In this document: in pieces, positions 1 through 7,975 of the stretch | How positions within the stretch are numbered: the first letter of the stretch is position 1 | Layout: each line of letters begins with the position of its first letter | Assembly (NCBI RefSeq): GCF_001718835.1 | Contig: NZ_CP013444.1 | Location: forward strand, 3,224,001-3,288,000 | Reading direction: 5' to 3' | Length of the DNA stretch: 64,000 nucleotides | From: Burkholderia cepacia | Lineage (GTDB): Bacteria; Pseudomonadota; Gammaproteobacteria; Burkholderiales; Burkholderiaceae | Position numbers and translations under genes: made by a program | The notes under the pieces: model-generated | Told to the model about the DNA's origin: nothing | The model's input: only the letters and a program-made list of their open reading frames with translations | Databases searched by the model: none

Positions 1-950
1 AGGTTCGACGGCGGTGTCGAGAGCCGCGCGCGCGCCTCGGCGACGCCGGCCGTCGCGGCCGCGAGGCGGTCGCCCGTCCACAGCACCGGGTAGCCGGCCG
101 ACACGCCGATGTCGCCGAGCAACGCCTGCGCGTGCGCGTCGTCGGCGGGCGCCGGGTTGTCCTGCAGCGCCTGCGCGAAGCGCGTGAAGAACGCCTTCGG
201 GTCGAGCGCGGCCACCTGCTCGGCCGGCGTGCCGCCGCCCACCGCCTCGGACGGCGCGCTGCCCGCATGAACCGCGACCGACGCGCCGCGCGCCGCGCCC
301 GTGTAGACGGACAGCGGCACCACGCGGATCGCGCGCTGCAGTTTCTTCACGTTCGTCAGGTCGCGCCCGCCGCTCGTCTGCAGACGGACTTCGATCCACG
401 CGTTGGCCGACGGGACGTCGACCCGGGCCGCGCCCTTCGGCAACGTGCCCTGCCAGTCCTTCGCCGCGAAGGCAATCGTTTGCGATCGCGCGCCGCCGCG
501 TGCGCCTCGCGCCGCCACGCTCGACGACCACAGCACGTTCGTCCACATGTCGAGCGCGCGCGCGTCCCAGTAGCGGCCGCGCGTGTCGGGCAGCGTGACG
601 ATCACGGGTTCGGCGGCGACGTCGAGCCAGCCGGTCGAGTCGAGCGTGTCGACGCCCGGCAGCGGCGGATTGACCGCGCCGACGGGCGGCAGCGCCTGCG
701 CGTGGCGCAGCGTGTTGAGCGGCGCCTGCCCCGGCTGCGCACCGTCGCCGCCCGTCGCCGCTTCCTTCGCGACGTCCATCAGCACGAGCGGATACGCGTA
801 TACATAGGAGTCGGCGACTTCCGCGCGCATCCAGCCGGTCTTGCGCGGGATCGCGTCGGGCTGGGTGGCGCATCCGGCCAGAAGGGCCGCCATGGCCAGC
901 GACGCGCACACGCGCCGCAGAGAAACTGATTCTCGTCGGGTTTTTATCAT
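1..950 (-). CDS. DUF1254-domain lipoprotein (partial, cut by window start)
   Basis: Reading leftwards from ATG at 948-950, the first 28 residues give a basic n-region (MIKTRRESVSLRRV), a hydrophobic stretch and a lipobox LLAGC, so this is an exported lipoprotein. The mature part begins with VADSYVYAYPLVLMDVAKEA, followed by NTLRHAQALPPVGAVNPP, a DTLDSTGWLDV block and LPDTRGRYWDARALDMWTNV. This order is typical of DUF1254 proteins. About 316 codons are visible; the C-terminal part, often a DUF1214 domain, lies outside the window. The frame is open to base 1. The biochemical role of the family is not settled. No gene lies immediately upstream, so it is probably transcribed alone or is the first gene of an operon that leaves the window. 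Confidence 0.85.
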   Translation of the reverse strand, partial: MIKTRRESVSLRRVCASLAMAALLAGCATQPDAIPRKTGWMRAEVADSYVYAYPLVLMDVAKEAATGGDGAQPGQAPLNTLRHAQALPPVGAVNPPLPGVDTLDSTGWLDVAAEPVIVTLPDTRGRYWDARALDMWTNVLWSSSVAARGARGGARSQTIAFAAKDWQGTLPKGAARVDVPSANAWIEVRLQTSGGRDLTNVKKLQRAIRVVPLSVYTGAARGASVAVHAGSAPSEAVGGGTPAEQVAALDPKAFFTRFAQALQDNPAPADDAHAQALLGDIGVSAGYPVLWTGDRLAAATAGVAEARARLSTPPSN

Positions 951-1565
951 TGATTCGTGGCCGTATCTAATTCTTTGTAAATCAACGCCTTGCGCGATTC
1001 GCGACCTGCGAATCCAAGGCCAAGCAAGGTCAACCGAGGCTGCCCCGGCCTTGCCCCGCTGCAATTTCACCGCAGCGGGCGCTATCGTCAGGCCGGTATC
1101 ATAGCGCCTACGGGCATCCCCTAATATGCCGGATGCTTGTCATTGCGACCGCGAAATGCGCGGGGCGGACGCCATCGTCGAGCCCATCTCGAGCGTTGGG
1201 TGACATACAGGATGGTCAACTCACAGAACTTGTGCGAGCCAAGGCGCCACGGCGACCGACCGCCGGCCGATGCCGTCGACGCGAAATTGGAAACGGGAAT
1301 GAGACTGCACGCGCCAGCAGCTCAGAACGGCCGACCGGGCTGGCTGGCTGTGAAGTTGGCGGTTATGCAGGCCTGCGCTGTCGTTGCGGACAGGTCGAAC
1401 ATGACCACTCGTTCAGGTTCGGCGGAATCCGACAGGCGTGCATTGCGCGGCCCGCGTCGGTGGCTGCACCAACGCGGCCGGTCATTGAATTGGAACCGCA
1501 TTCGCCCCGACATCTTCTTCAAATCAAACTACCGCAGTCGATATAAATGCGGATCCGATCGACAT
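951..1565. other. intergenic stretch without a convincing gene
   Basis: About 600 bases lie between the DUF1254 lipoprotein start and the end of the next small gene. Open frames exist on both strands, but they are arginine-rich, lack ribosome binding sites and do not look like proteins. Base composition drops gradually towards 1500-2100. The promoter of the lipoprotein gene should lie in 951-1100. No terminator hairpin or repeat was recognised. Confidence 0.5.
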
Positions 1566-1865
1566 TCAGGCAATCGTTCCGATAACGATGAAGCTGAAAT
1601 TCCGGTCGGAATATTTTCCTTTTTCGTCGCCAGTTTGAACCGTGATCTCACGAGGATGAACTACCGGGAAGATCACGTTGTCCAGCGTGCTTTGCCCGCT
1701 ATTGTATGCCCCTTGTGAACCGACAACCGCCGGCGTCTTCGTGAATGCGACACTAAACTTGATCTGATACGTGCCGGCGCTTTCACGTTTCACAGAATAT
1801 CCGCCCGAGCCATCCAAAACCACGCCGTCTCTTTGGACACTGCCCCACAGTGTGACTTGAGCCAT
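1566..1865 (-). CDS. small beta-rich protein of unknown function (99 aa)
   Basis: The 99-residue protein starts at ATG 1863-1865 behind an AAGGAGA ribosome binding site 7-8 bases upstream, which strongly supports the start. The sequence alternates hydrophobic and polar residues (SVKRESAGTYQIKFSVAF, then NFSFIVIGTIA at the C-terminus), as expected for a beta-sandwich. The FsFIVIG ending and the F-x-K-T-P-A-V-V segment resemble C-terminal domains of phage tail fibres and H-type lectins, but this is only a fold-level impression. No signal peptide is visible. Base composition is lower in GC than the flanking genes, so it may have been acquired. The function is unknown. Confidence 0.7.
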   Translation of the reverse strand: MAQVTLWGSVQRDGVVLDGSGGYSVKRESAGTYQIKFSVAFTKTPAVVGSQGAYNSGQSTLDNVIFPVVHPREITVQTGDEKGKYSDRNFSFIVIGTIA

Positions 1866-1958
1866 GATCGCTTCTCCTTCGCTATTTTTTAAAACAATAA
1901 AGAGAATTGAAAACTGGATGTCGAGTCCATGTCACCAGAACGCTCCGGATCGACAGCT

Positions 1959-2252
1959 TCATTTTATGCGGCAGATTTTCATATTTGGAAAACTCGACAA
2001 ATAATTTATTGTAATTTTGATTTTCAATAAGTGAATTATGTAATTGAAAGCGCGAATTATTGCATGACGTTGGCGCGTAGCCTTTTGCAGAGCAATCGTG
2101 ACGGCGGCAGGAAAATTCTCGAACACGGGCTGCGCGGCGAAGTTGTCGACGACGTATCGGACACACGTCCTGCAAGGTTTCGCGAGCTTCGGGATGACCC
2201 GGCCGTAGCCCTGAGTCGCGCAGTCGTCCATCATGAAGACCTGTATGTTCAT
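1959..2252 (-). CDS. hypothetical protein (97 aa), AT-rich 3' half
   Basis: A possible gene starts at ATG 2250-2252 (MNIQVFMMDDCATQGYGRV), with an AGAGGG sequence about 10 bases upstream as a weak ribosome binding site. The open frame continues further upstream, but that part is arginine/serine-rich and looks spurious. The middle holds cysteines (C12, C29, C32) and a FAAQPVFENFPAAVTIALQ stretch. The last 35 residues are rich in Ile, Lys and Asn (YIIHLLKIKITINYLSSF), reflecting a local AT-rich patch. The family is not recognised. It lies upstream of and divergent to copA, so a metal-related role is conceivable, but nothing in the sequence proves it. Confidence 0.4.
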   Translation of the reverse strand: MNIQVFMMDDCATQGYGRVIPKLAKPCRTCVRYVVDNFAAQPVFENFPAAVTIALQKATRQRHAIIRAFNYIIHLLKIKITINYLSSFPNMKICRIK

Positions 2253-2337
2253 GTATGGAGCCCTCTGCCGACGGTTCGACGCGGATGCAAGGCGGACGCA
2301 TGGCCGATGCCTGCCCGCGGCACATCGTCGCTGCTGC

Positions 2338-2368
2338 TTGACCTTCCCATGATGGGAATGTTGATACT
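2338..2368 (+). promoter_or_regulatory. MerR/CueR-type copper promoter of copA
   Basis: A -35 box TTGACC (2338-2343) and a -10-like GATACT (2363-2368) are separated by 19 bases, the over-long spacer typical of MerR-family activated promoters. The spacer carries the dyad ACCTTCCCAT-G-ATGGGAATGT (2341-2361), whose arms match at 9 of 10 positions and which closely resembles CueR operators (ACCTTCC...GGAAGGT). It sits 43 bases before the copA start. A CueR-like protein is therefore the expected activator, but no cueR gene lies in the window. Confidence 0.85.
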
Positions 2369-2410
2369 TGACCTGTCTGCGGCTCAGACCGCTCTTTTTG
2401 GGAATCCGAC

Positions 2411-5221
2411 ATGACTGAACCACTTGCCTCCGCAGCGCTGCACACGATCGAGCTGAGCGTCGACGGCATGCATTGCGGCGCCTGCACGGGCCGCGTGCAA
2501 CGGGCGCTGGCCGCGGTGCCGGGCGTCGTCGACTGCGCCGTCGATCTAGCCGATCGCTCGGCCACCGTGAGCGCGCACGATACGGTCGATCCGGCCCGGC
2601 TGGTCGAAGCGGTCAGCGACGCGGGCTATCGCGCGACGTTGCGCGAGTCGGCCGACACGAGCGAACGTCACGCTGACGCCGCCGCCGCGACGGCATCGCC
2701 GGCCGCCCCCGCGACGGCGCCGATCGAACTCGAAATCGAAGGGATGACCTGCGCATCGTGCGTCGCGCGCGTCGAAAAGGCGCTCGCGAACGTGTCGGGC
2801 GTCGCCCGCGCGTCGGTCAACCTCGCGACAGAGCGCGCGACGGTCGACGCGGCGGGCGGCGTGACGACCGCCCAACTGGTCGACGCAGTCAGGCAGGCCG
2901 GCTATCAGGCGACGCCGGTCGCGGAACCGGAGCCCGCCATCGCGCCGGACGCCGCGCTCGGCGCGATCGAACTCGACATCGACGGGATGACCTGCGCGTC
3001 CTGCGTCGGCCGCGTCGAAAAGGCGCTGGCCGCCGTGCCGGGCGTCGCGCGCGTTTCGGTCAACCTCGCGACCGAGCGCGCATCGGTGCACGGCGCCGGC
3101 GCCCTCGACGCCGCCACGCTGATCGCGGCCGTCACCACCGCCGGCTACCGGGCGTCGCGCGTCGCCGCGCCGCCGGCCGGCGCATCCGGCTTGCCCGCCG
3201 CGGCCAGCGCGCCCGCCAGCCAGAAACCGGGCGCCACGGACGCCGACACGCGCAAGCGCCTCGAAGCGATTCGCGAACGCGATCTCGTGATCGCCGCCGC
3301 GCTGCTGAGCGCGCCCCTGGTCGCGCCGATGCTCGTCGCGCCGTTCGGCATCCACCTGATGCCGAACGGCTGGGTCCAGCTCGTGCTCGCGTCGATCGTC
3401 CAGTTCGGCTTCGGCGCGCGCTTCTACCGCGCGGCCTGGCACGCGGTGAAGGCGCGCACCGGCAACATGGACCTGCTCGTCGCGCTCGGCACGTCGGCCG
3501 CGTACGGGCTGAGCCTGTGGATGCTGCTGCGCGGCACCGACCATCCCGGCCACCTGTATTTCGAGGCGTCGGCCGTCATCGTCACGCTGGTGCGCTTCGG
3601 CAAATGGCTCGAATCGCGCGCGAAGCGCCAGACCACCGACGCAATCCGCGCGCTGAACGCGTTGCGTCCCGACCGGGCCCGCGTCGTCGAGCACGGTGTA
3701 GAACGCGACGTGCCGCTGGCGCAGGTGCGCGTCGGCACCCGCGTCAGCATCCGGCCCGGCGAGCGTGTGCCCGTCGACGGCCGGATCGTGTCGGGCCGCT
3801 CGCACATCGACGAATCGCTGATCACCGGCGAAAGCCTGCCGGTGCCGAAGGACGACGGCGACCCCGTCACGGCCGGGTCGATCAACGGCGAAGGCGCGCT
3901 CGTCGTCGAAACCACCGCGATCGGCGCGGAGACGACGCTCGCGCGCATCATCCGCCTCGTCGAATCCGCGCAGGCCGAGAAGGCGCCGATCCAGCGGCTC
4001 GTCGATCGCGTCAGCGAGGTGTTCGTGCCGGCCATCCTCGGCATCGCCGTGCTGACGCTGGCCGGCTGGCTGATTGCCGGCGCCGGGACGGAAACCGCGA
4101 TCCTCAACGCGGTCGCGGTGCTCGTCATCGCGTGCCCGTGCGCGCTCGGCCTCGCGACGCCCGCCGCGATCATGGCCGGCACGGGCGTCGCCGCCCGGCA
4201 CGGCGTGCTGATCAAGGATGCGCAGGCGCTCGAACTCGCGCAGCGCGCGACCGTGATCGCGTTCGACAAGACCGGCACGCTGACCGAGGGCAAGCCTTCG
4301 GTGACGGCGTTCGAAGCCGTCGGCGTGCCGCATGACGAAGCGCTCGCGCTCGCCGCGGCGGTGCAGCGTCAGAGCGACCATCCGCTTGCGCGCGCCGTGG
4401 TCGCCGCGCACCATGCCGACGTCGCGGCGCGTGGCGGCGCGACGTCGGCGCCCGTCGCGACCGACGCACGGGCGGTCGCCGGACGCGGTGTCGAGGCGCG
4501 CGTCGCCGGCCGGCTGCTGGCGCTGGGCAGCACACGCTGGCGCGACGAGCTCGGCATCGTCGTGCCGCCCGCGCTCGACACCCGCGCGGCCGAGCTCGAA
4601 CGCGCGGGCAACACGATCTCATGGCTGATGCGCACCGATGCGCCGCGCGCGTTGCTCGCGCTGATCGCCTTCGGCGACACCGTGAAGCCGGGCGCCCGAG
4701 ACGCGATCGCGGCGCTGTCGGCGCGCGGCGTCGCAAGCGTGCTCGTGACGGGCGACAACCGTGGCAGCGCGGCGGCGGTCGCGGCGGCGCTCGGCATCGG
4801 CGAGGTGCATGCGCAGGTACTGCCCGACGACAAGGCGCGCGTCGTCGCCGAGTTGAAGCGCACGCACGGCGGAATCGTCGCGATGGTCGGCGACGGGATC
4901 AACGATGCGCCCGCGCTCGCCGCGGCCGACGTCGGCATCGCGATGGCGACGGGCACCGACGTCGCGATGCACACGGCCGGCATCACGCTGATGCGCGGCG
5001 ACCCGGCGCTCGTCGCCGACGCGATCGACATCTCCAGACGCACGTACCGGAAGATCCAGCAGAACCTGTTCTGGGCGTTCGTCTACAACCTGGTCGGCGT
5101 GCCGCTCGCGGCGCTCGGCTGGCTGAACCCGGTGATCGCGGGCGCGGCGATGGCGTTTTCCAGCGTCAGCGTCGTGACCAACGCGTTGCTGCTGCGGAGA
5201 TGGAAGGGGCGGGCTCGGTGA
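2411..5221 (+). CDS. copA: copper-exporting P1B-type ATPase CopA (936 aa)
   Basis: This inner-membrane pump exports Cu(I) at the cost of ATP. Three N-terminal heavy-metal-associated domains carry CxxC pairs at residues 22/25 (GMHCGAC), 114/117 and 195/198 (both GMTCASC). The transmembrane CPC metal-binding motif is at about 575-577, the phosphorylated aspartate in DKTGTLTEG at 619, and the hinge motif GDGINDAPA near 827. A TGES-type actuator loop (LITGESLPV) is also present. Bacterial CopAs usually have one or two HMA domains; three is towards the upper end. The second and third HMA domains are nearly identical around the motif, suggesting a recent duplication. A CueR-type promoter precedes the gene and a strong terminator follows it, so it is probably a single-gene unit. 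Confidence 0.96.
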   Translation: MTEPLASAALHTIELSVDGMHCGACTGRVQRALAAVPGVVDCAVDLADRSATVSAHDTVDPARLVEAVSDAGYRATLRESADTSERHADAAAATASPAAPATAPIELEIEGMTCASCVARVEKALANVSGVARASVNLATERATVDAAGGVTTAQLVDAVRQAGYQATPVAEPEPAIAPDAALGAIELDIDGMTCASCVGRVEKALAAVPGVARVSVNLATERASVHGAGALDAATLIAAVTTAGYRASRVAAPPAGASGLPAAASAPASQKPGATDADTRKRLEAIRERDLVIAAALLSAPLVAPMLVAPFGIHLMPNGWVQLVLASIVQFGFGARFYRAAWHAVKARTGNMDLLVALGTSAAYGLSLWMLLRGTDHPGHLYFEASAVIVTLVRFGKWLESRAKRQTTDAIRALNALRPDRARVVEHGVERDVPLAQVRVGTRVSIRPGERVPVDGRIVSGRSHIDESLITGESLPVPKDDGDPVTAGSINGEGALVVETTAIGAETTLARIIRLVESAQAEKAPIQRLVDRVSEVFVPAILGIAVLTLAGWLIAGAGTETAILNAVAVLVIACPCALGLATPAAIMAGTGVAARHGVLIKDAQALELAQRATVIAFDKTGTLTEGKPSVTAFEAVGVPHDEALALAAAVQRQSDHPLARAVVAAHHADVAARGGATSAPVATDARAVAGRGVEARVAGRLLALGSTRWRDELGIVVPPALDTRAAELERAGNTISWLMRTDAPRALLALIAFGDTVKPGARDAIAALSARGVASVLVTGDNRGSAAAVAAALGIGEVHAQVLPDDKARVVAELKRTHGGIVAMVGDGINDAPALAAADVGIAMATGTDVAMHTAGITLMRGDPALVADAIDISRRTYRKIQQNLFWAFVYNLVGVPLAALGWLNPVIAGAAMAFSSVSVVTNALLLRRWKGRAR

Positions 5222-5269
5222 GGCGACGCGCCGCGTGGCTGAGCGCGGCGCCATAACGGGAAAGAAAGG

Positions 5270-5294
5270 ACGGGCCCGGTTGCGCCGGGCCCGT
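5270..5294. terminator. rho-independent terminator, probably bidirectional
   Basis: A perfect 9-bp stem CGGGCCCGG / CCGGGCCCG (5271-5279 with 5285-5293), extended by an A-T pair, has a 5-base loop. On the plus strand TTTG follows it, just after copA. Read on the minus strand it is followed by TCCTTTCTTTCC, a better U-rich tail, so it can also terminate the convergent acetyltransferase gene. Confidence 0.8.
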
Positions 5295-5334
5295 TTGCAT
5301 GGGGGGCCGCGTGGCGGGCCGGATTGAACCGGCG

Positions 5335-5814
5335 TTAGCCCGACACGACCGGCTTGATCAACGTCGTCGTGATCGGCGCGAAGCCGCACGCACGATACAG
5401 CGCGCGGGCCGCCGTGTTGTGATTGAACACCGACAGCCCGATCTCGGTGATGCCGTAGCGGCGCGCCTCGGCGTCGAGCGCATCGAGCGTGCGCGTGGCC
5501 CAGCCTTGGCGGCGCCGGGAAGGGACGATGTCGAGGTCGTAGATGAACAGCGTGCGGTTCGGCCCTTCAGGCACGATCGCGTACCAGAGGTCGCCCACCG
5601 CATCGCCGCTGGCGGCGTCGACGAGGGAGACGAGTATCTGGCCCGGTGTCAGCAGGCCATCCGGCAGCAGCGTGTCGAAACAGGCGCGCGCCCGGCTGGC
5701 CGCGTCTTCGACAGCATTTTGTCCGGATGAGACGAGATCGCGCGCGTAGCCGTCGATGGCTCGCGTACGGTACGCGTGGAATTCGCTGGCCGTCATCGGC
5801 CGCATCTGCAGCAT
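5335..5814 (-). CDS. GNAT family N-acetyltransferase (159 aa)
   Basis: A complete GNAT-fold protein. The central strand LFIYDLDIVPSRRRQGWATRTL holds the acetyl-CoA pyrophosphate loop (R-R-R-Q-G-W-A), followed by LDALDAEARRYGITEIGLSVFNHNTAARALYRACGF, the usual beta5-alpha4 block ending in YxxxGF. The N-terminal 60 residues form the variable acceptor-binding region; RMRPMTASEF-like openings are common in uncharacterised GNATs of actinobacteria and proteobacteria. The acceptor substrate cannot be told from sequence. The gene converges on copA and shares its terminator. Its start at 5814 has no strong ribosome binding site. Confidence 0.88.
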   Translation of the reverse strand: MLQMRPMTASEFHAYRTRAIDGYARDLVSSGQNAVEDAASRARACFDTLLPDGLLTPGQILVSLVDAASGDAVGDLWYAIVPEGPNRTLFIYDLDIVPSRRRQGWATRTLDALDAEARRYGITEIGLSVFNHNTAARALYRACGFAPITTTLIKPVVSG

Positions 5815-5932
5815 GGCCCGGTCACCGTGAACGGATTCGGACTTCCAGTGTAGCGGGACGGTCGCGCTCGCACACGTACGGTGCGGCGGCGGAAAACGGG
5901 CGGGCAGGTGCGACGGGCGTCGCGCTGGCCGC

Positions 5933-6044
5933 GAATCAGCGAATCAGCGAATCAGCGAATCAGCGAATCAGCGAATCAGCGAATCAGCGAATCAGCGAAT
6001 CAGCGAATCAGCGAATCAGCGAATCAGCGAATCAGCGAATCAGC
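5933..6044. repeat. octamer tandem repeat, 14 copies of GAATCAGC
   Basis: Fourteen perfect head-to-tail copies of the 8-mer GAATCAGC occupy 112 bases, with no divergence between copies. The array begins immediately after GGCCGC and ends where the small 51-residue gene begins its last codons: the TGA stop of that gene (6040-6042, minus strand) is inside the last repeat. Such perfect short arrays usually vary in copy number by replication slippage. Confidence 0.98.
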
Positions 6045-6195
6045 GACGATACAGGACGATCGGCACGAGGTGCGCACGGCGCACGCGCTCGGCTTCGGCA
6101 CGACGCGCTGCGTACGAGTATTCGGCGTCGAGCGGCAGGTGGGGCGACACGAACAGGTCGTCGATCTTTTGCAGCAGGGCGAGGATGAAGCTCAT
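6040..6195 (-). CDS. small basic protein, DUF3563-like (51 aa)
   Basis: The start ATG (6193-6195) is preceded by AGGAG at a proper distance (TCAGGAGTCTCAC-ATG). The product begins MSFILALLQKIDDLFVSPHL, contains LDAEYSYAARRAEAERVRR and ends PIVLYRR. The layout is a short amphipathic or hydrophobic N-terminus, a central YAxRRAEAERxRR helix and a basic end. This resembles the small DUF3563 proteins common in Burkholderiales, but the match is from memory of the pattern only. The stop codon is provided by the first base triplet of the octamer array, so changes in copy number would not alter the protein. Two regulatory boxes lie upstream. Confidence 0.7.
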   Translation of the reverse strand: MSFILALLQKIDDLFVSPHLPLDAEYSYAARRAEAERVRRAHLVPIVLYRR

Positions 6196-6219
6196 GTGAG
6201 ACTCCTGACAGATGTAGCT

Positions 6220-6261
6220 AGGGTTTTCCCTTAGATTGACGTTATTCTAAGGGTTTTCCCT
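6220..6261. promoter_or_regulatory. paired AGGG-TTTT-CCCT boxes
   Basis: The identical 12-mer AGGGTTTTCCCT occurs at 6220-6231 and 6250-6261. Each is an AGGG-N4-CCCT inverted repeat, and the two are spaced by exactly 30 bases start to start, about three helical turns. They lie 25 and 55 bases upstream of the 51-residue gene on the minus strand. This is the arrangement expected for a dimeric regulator binding twice on the same DNA face. The regulator is not identified. Confidence 0.6.
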
Positions 6262-6370
6262 GAACTCTGCCAGCGTGCCGCAGCAATTTGCCGCAACCGG
6301 CCAATGACGAGCCCAGCGCCACAAACGCCGATCTCGGTGTGGCGGGGCTCTCCAGGTAGGGTCGAAACGT

Positions 6371-7708
6371 TCAGCGGCCCCGACGGACGCGCTTCCCCGC
6401 CGCCGTCTGGCGGCTCACGTTGCGTTCCAGGCGGTCGACCTGCGACAGGAGCGCGTCGTTGTGCTGCTCGAGCGTCGTGACCGTGGCCTGCTGCGTCGCC
6501 AGATCAGCGGTCAGGCGATCGATTCGCTGCTGCTGGGCGACGGCGCCGAGCTTCAGGCGCGACACCTGCATCGTCTGCAGCACCAGCGCAACGAGCCCGG
6601 CCAGCACGACGACGGCCAACGCCAGCAGCAGGCGGTTGACGCGGCGCATCTCGCGATCGGCCGCGCGTCGCAGCGCGGTCGTTTCCGCCTGCAATGCGGC
6701 AAGACGGTCGGAGAGCGGCCGCAGCTGCGTATCGGCATCGAACGACGGCCCGGCGTGGTCCGACGACGGTTTCGTGACGAACGTCGCCGCGGACGCCGCC
6801 GGCCGCGCAGCCGACGCAGCCGACGCAGCCGCATCGTCGCGTTCGGGCGCGCTGACGGAAGGCTCGACGCTCATCGCAGAGGCGGTCATGCGCGGCGGCG
6901 TGTCTGCCTTGCCCGGCCCGGACGCTTCGTCCGCTGCTCCCGGCGCGGGCTGTGCGGTCGCTTCGCGGGCGGCTGCCGCCGACGTGCGACGCTTCGTCCC
7001 TGTCGATGAGCGGGCGCCTGCCGCGCGCGGGAGCGCCGGCTTCGTTGCCGCGCCGCCGTCGTCTTCCGTGGAAACCGCGGCTGCCGCTGCAAGCGGCAGC
7101 GTTGCCGCCGCGCCGGCCGTCGCGATGTCCTCGGCACGGCTCGGCGCGCCGCTGTCCTGCGCTGCCGACGCGGCGTCGGCGGTGTGAGCTGACGCATCCT
7201 GCGCCGTCGCGTCGGAGACGACTTCCAGCGTCGCCTCGGCCGCCGGCTCGCGCTCGGCGCCAGCCGGCATGCCTTGCTCCGTCGGCTCGAAAGCCGCCCC
7301 GGATGCAGCGTCGGCAGCCGCCGGCACATGTCCGGCCCCTGCCGTCGCGCCATCGGCGGCAAGCTCGCCGCCAGCCGCAGCCGGGACCGCCACCTCCGGC
7401 GCGTCGAACCCGTCGAGCGTCGCTTGCTGATGATCCGGCGCGTCCCTTGCAGCGTCGACGACGGCCGCGGCCTCGGCCACCCGACTGCGTGCGACCGCCG
7501 ACACCCCTTCACCGGCCTCGAGCACCGGATCGCCGAACAGGTCGAGCGTACGCTCGTCGCGAGGCGCGCCGGCCGCCTGCGCGTCGCCGCCGGGCTGCAT
7601 CGTCGCGCGGGCCGGCGCGCGGCCCGCGGCAGCGGCGGCGGCGCGACGGCGCGGCTTCGCGGACGGACGGTTGGAACGGGAACGGGGCGTGGCTACGGAT
7701 TCGGTCAT
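6371..7708 (-). CDS. Ala-rich membrane-anchored coiled-coil protein (445 aa)
   Basis: The first 30 residues are basic (RSRSNRPSAKPRRRAAAAAAGR) and a LDLFGDPVLEAG segment follows at about 54-65. Residues 70-300 are low-complexity Ala/Asp/Glu/Thr. From about 330 there is a predicted helix (LRPLSDRLAALQAETTALRRAADREMRRV), then one transmembrane segment (LLLALAVVVLAGLVALVLQTM) and a second coiled coil (QQQRIDRLTADLATQQATVTTLEQHNDALLSQVDRLE) before a basic C-terminus. It is probably a bitopic inner-membrane protein with a long disordered N-terminal arm. DLFG-type motifs near the N-terminus suggest a docking site, but that is inference. The function is unknown. Confidence 0.75.
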   Translation of the reverse strand: MTESVATPRSRSNRPSAKPRRRAAAAAAGRAPARATMQPGGDAQAAGAPRDERTLDLFGDPVLEAGEGVSAVARSRVAEAAAVVDAARDAPDHQQATLDGFDAPEVAVPAAAGGELAADGATAGAGHVPAAADAASGAAFEPTEQGMPAGAEREPAAEATLEVVSDATAQDASAHTADAASAAQDSGAPSRAEDIATAGAAATLPLAAAAAVSTEDDGGAATKPALPRAAGARSSTGTKRRTSAAAAREATAQPAPGAADEASGPGKADTPPRMTASAMSVEPSVSAPERDDAAASAASAARPAASAATFVTKPSSDHAGPSFDADTQLRPLSDRLAALQAETTALRRAADREMRRVNRLLLALAVVVLAGLVALVLQTMQVSRLKLGAVAQQQRIDRLTADLATQQATVTTLEQHNDALLSQVDRLERNVSRQTAAGKRVRRGR

Positions 7709-7975
7709 GGAGGTCGGGATGCGGGGCCCCGCGAACGCGGAACCGGAGCGTCAAACGGAATCAGTGACCGTGCATTGTCGCATGACCTGTCGCCTATTCA
7801 TCTCAGGCCCGATCGTTTCCGTCGTCGCCGCGCGTCACGCCGGGCAGCGCGCGCACGCAGCGGATTTCCGTCCTTTTTTTGGTGCCGGCCGCGCGGAATG
7901 TTTTATCCTTGGCCCCGGCCGCGCCGATCCTCCGGGCCGCGCCGACACGTTTCGAACCCAGCGCTCAACCCCGTC

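Noticed and set aside
6317..6347. Terminator after the Ala-rich membrane protein
   Set aside because: GCCACA/TGTGGC pairing is only six bases with a long loop and no U-tract.
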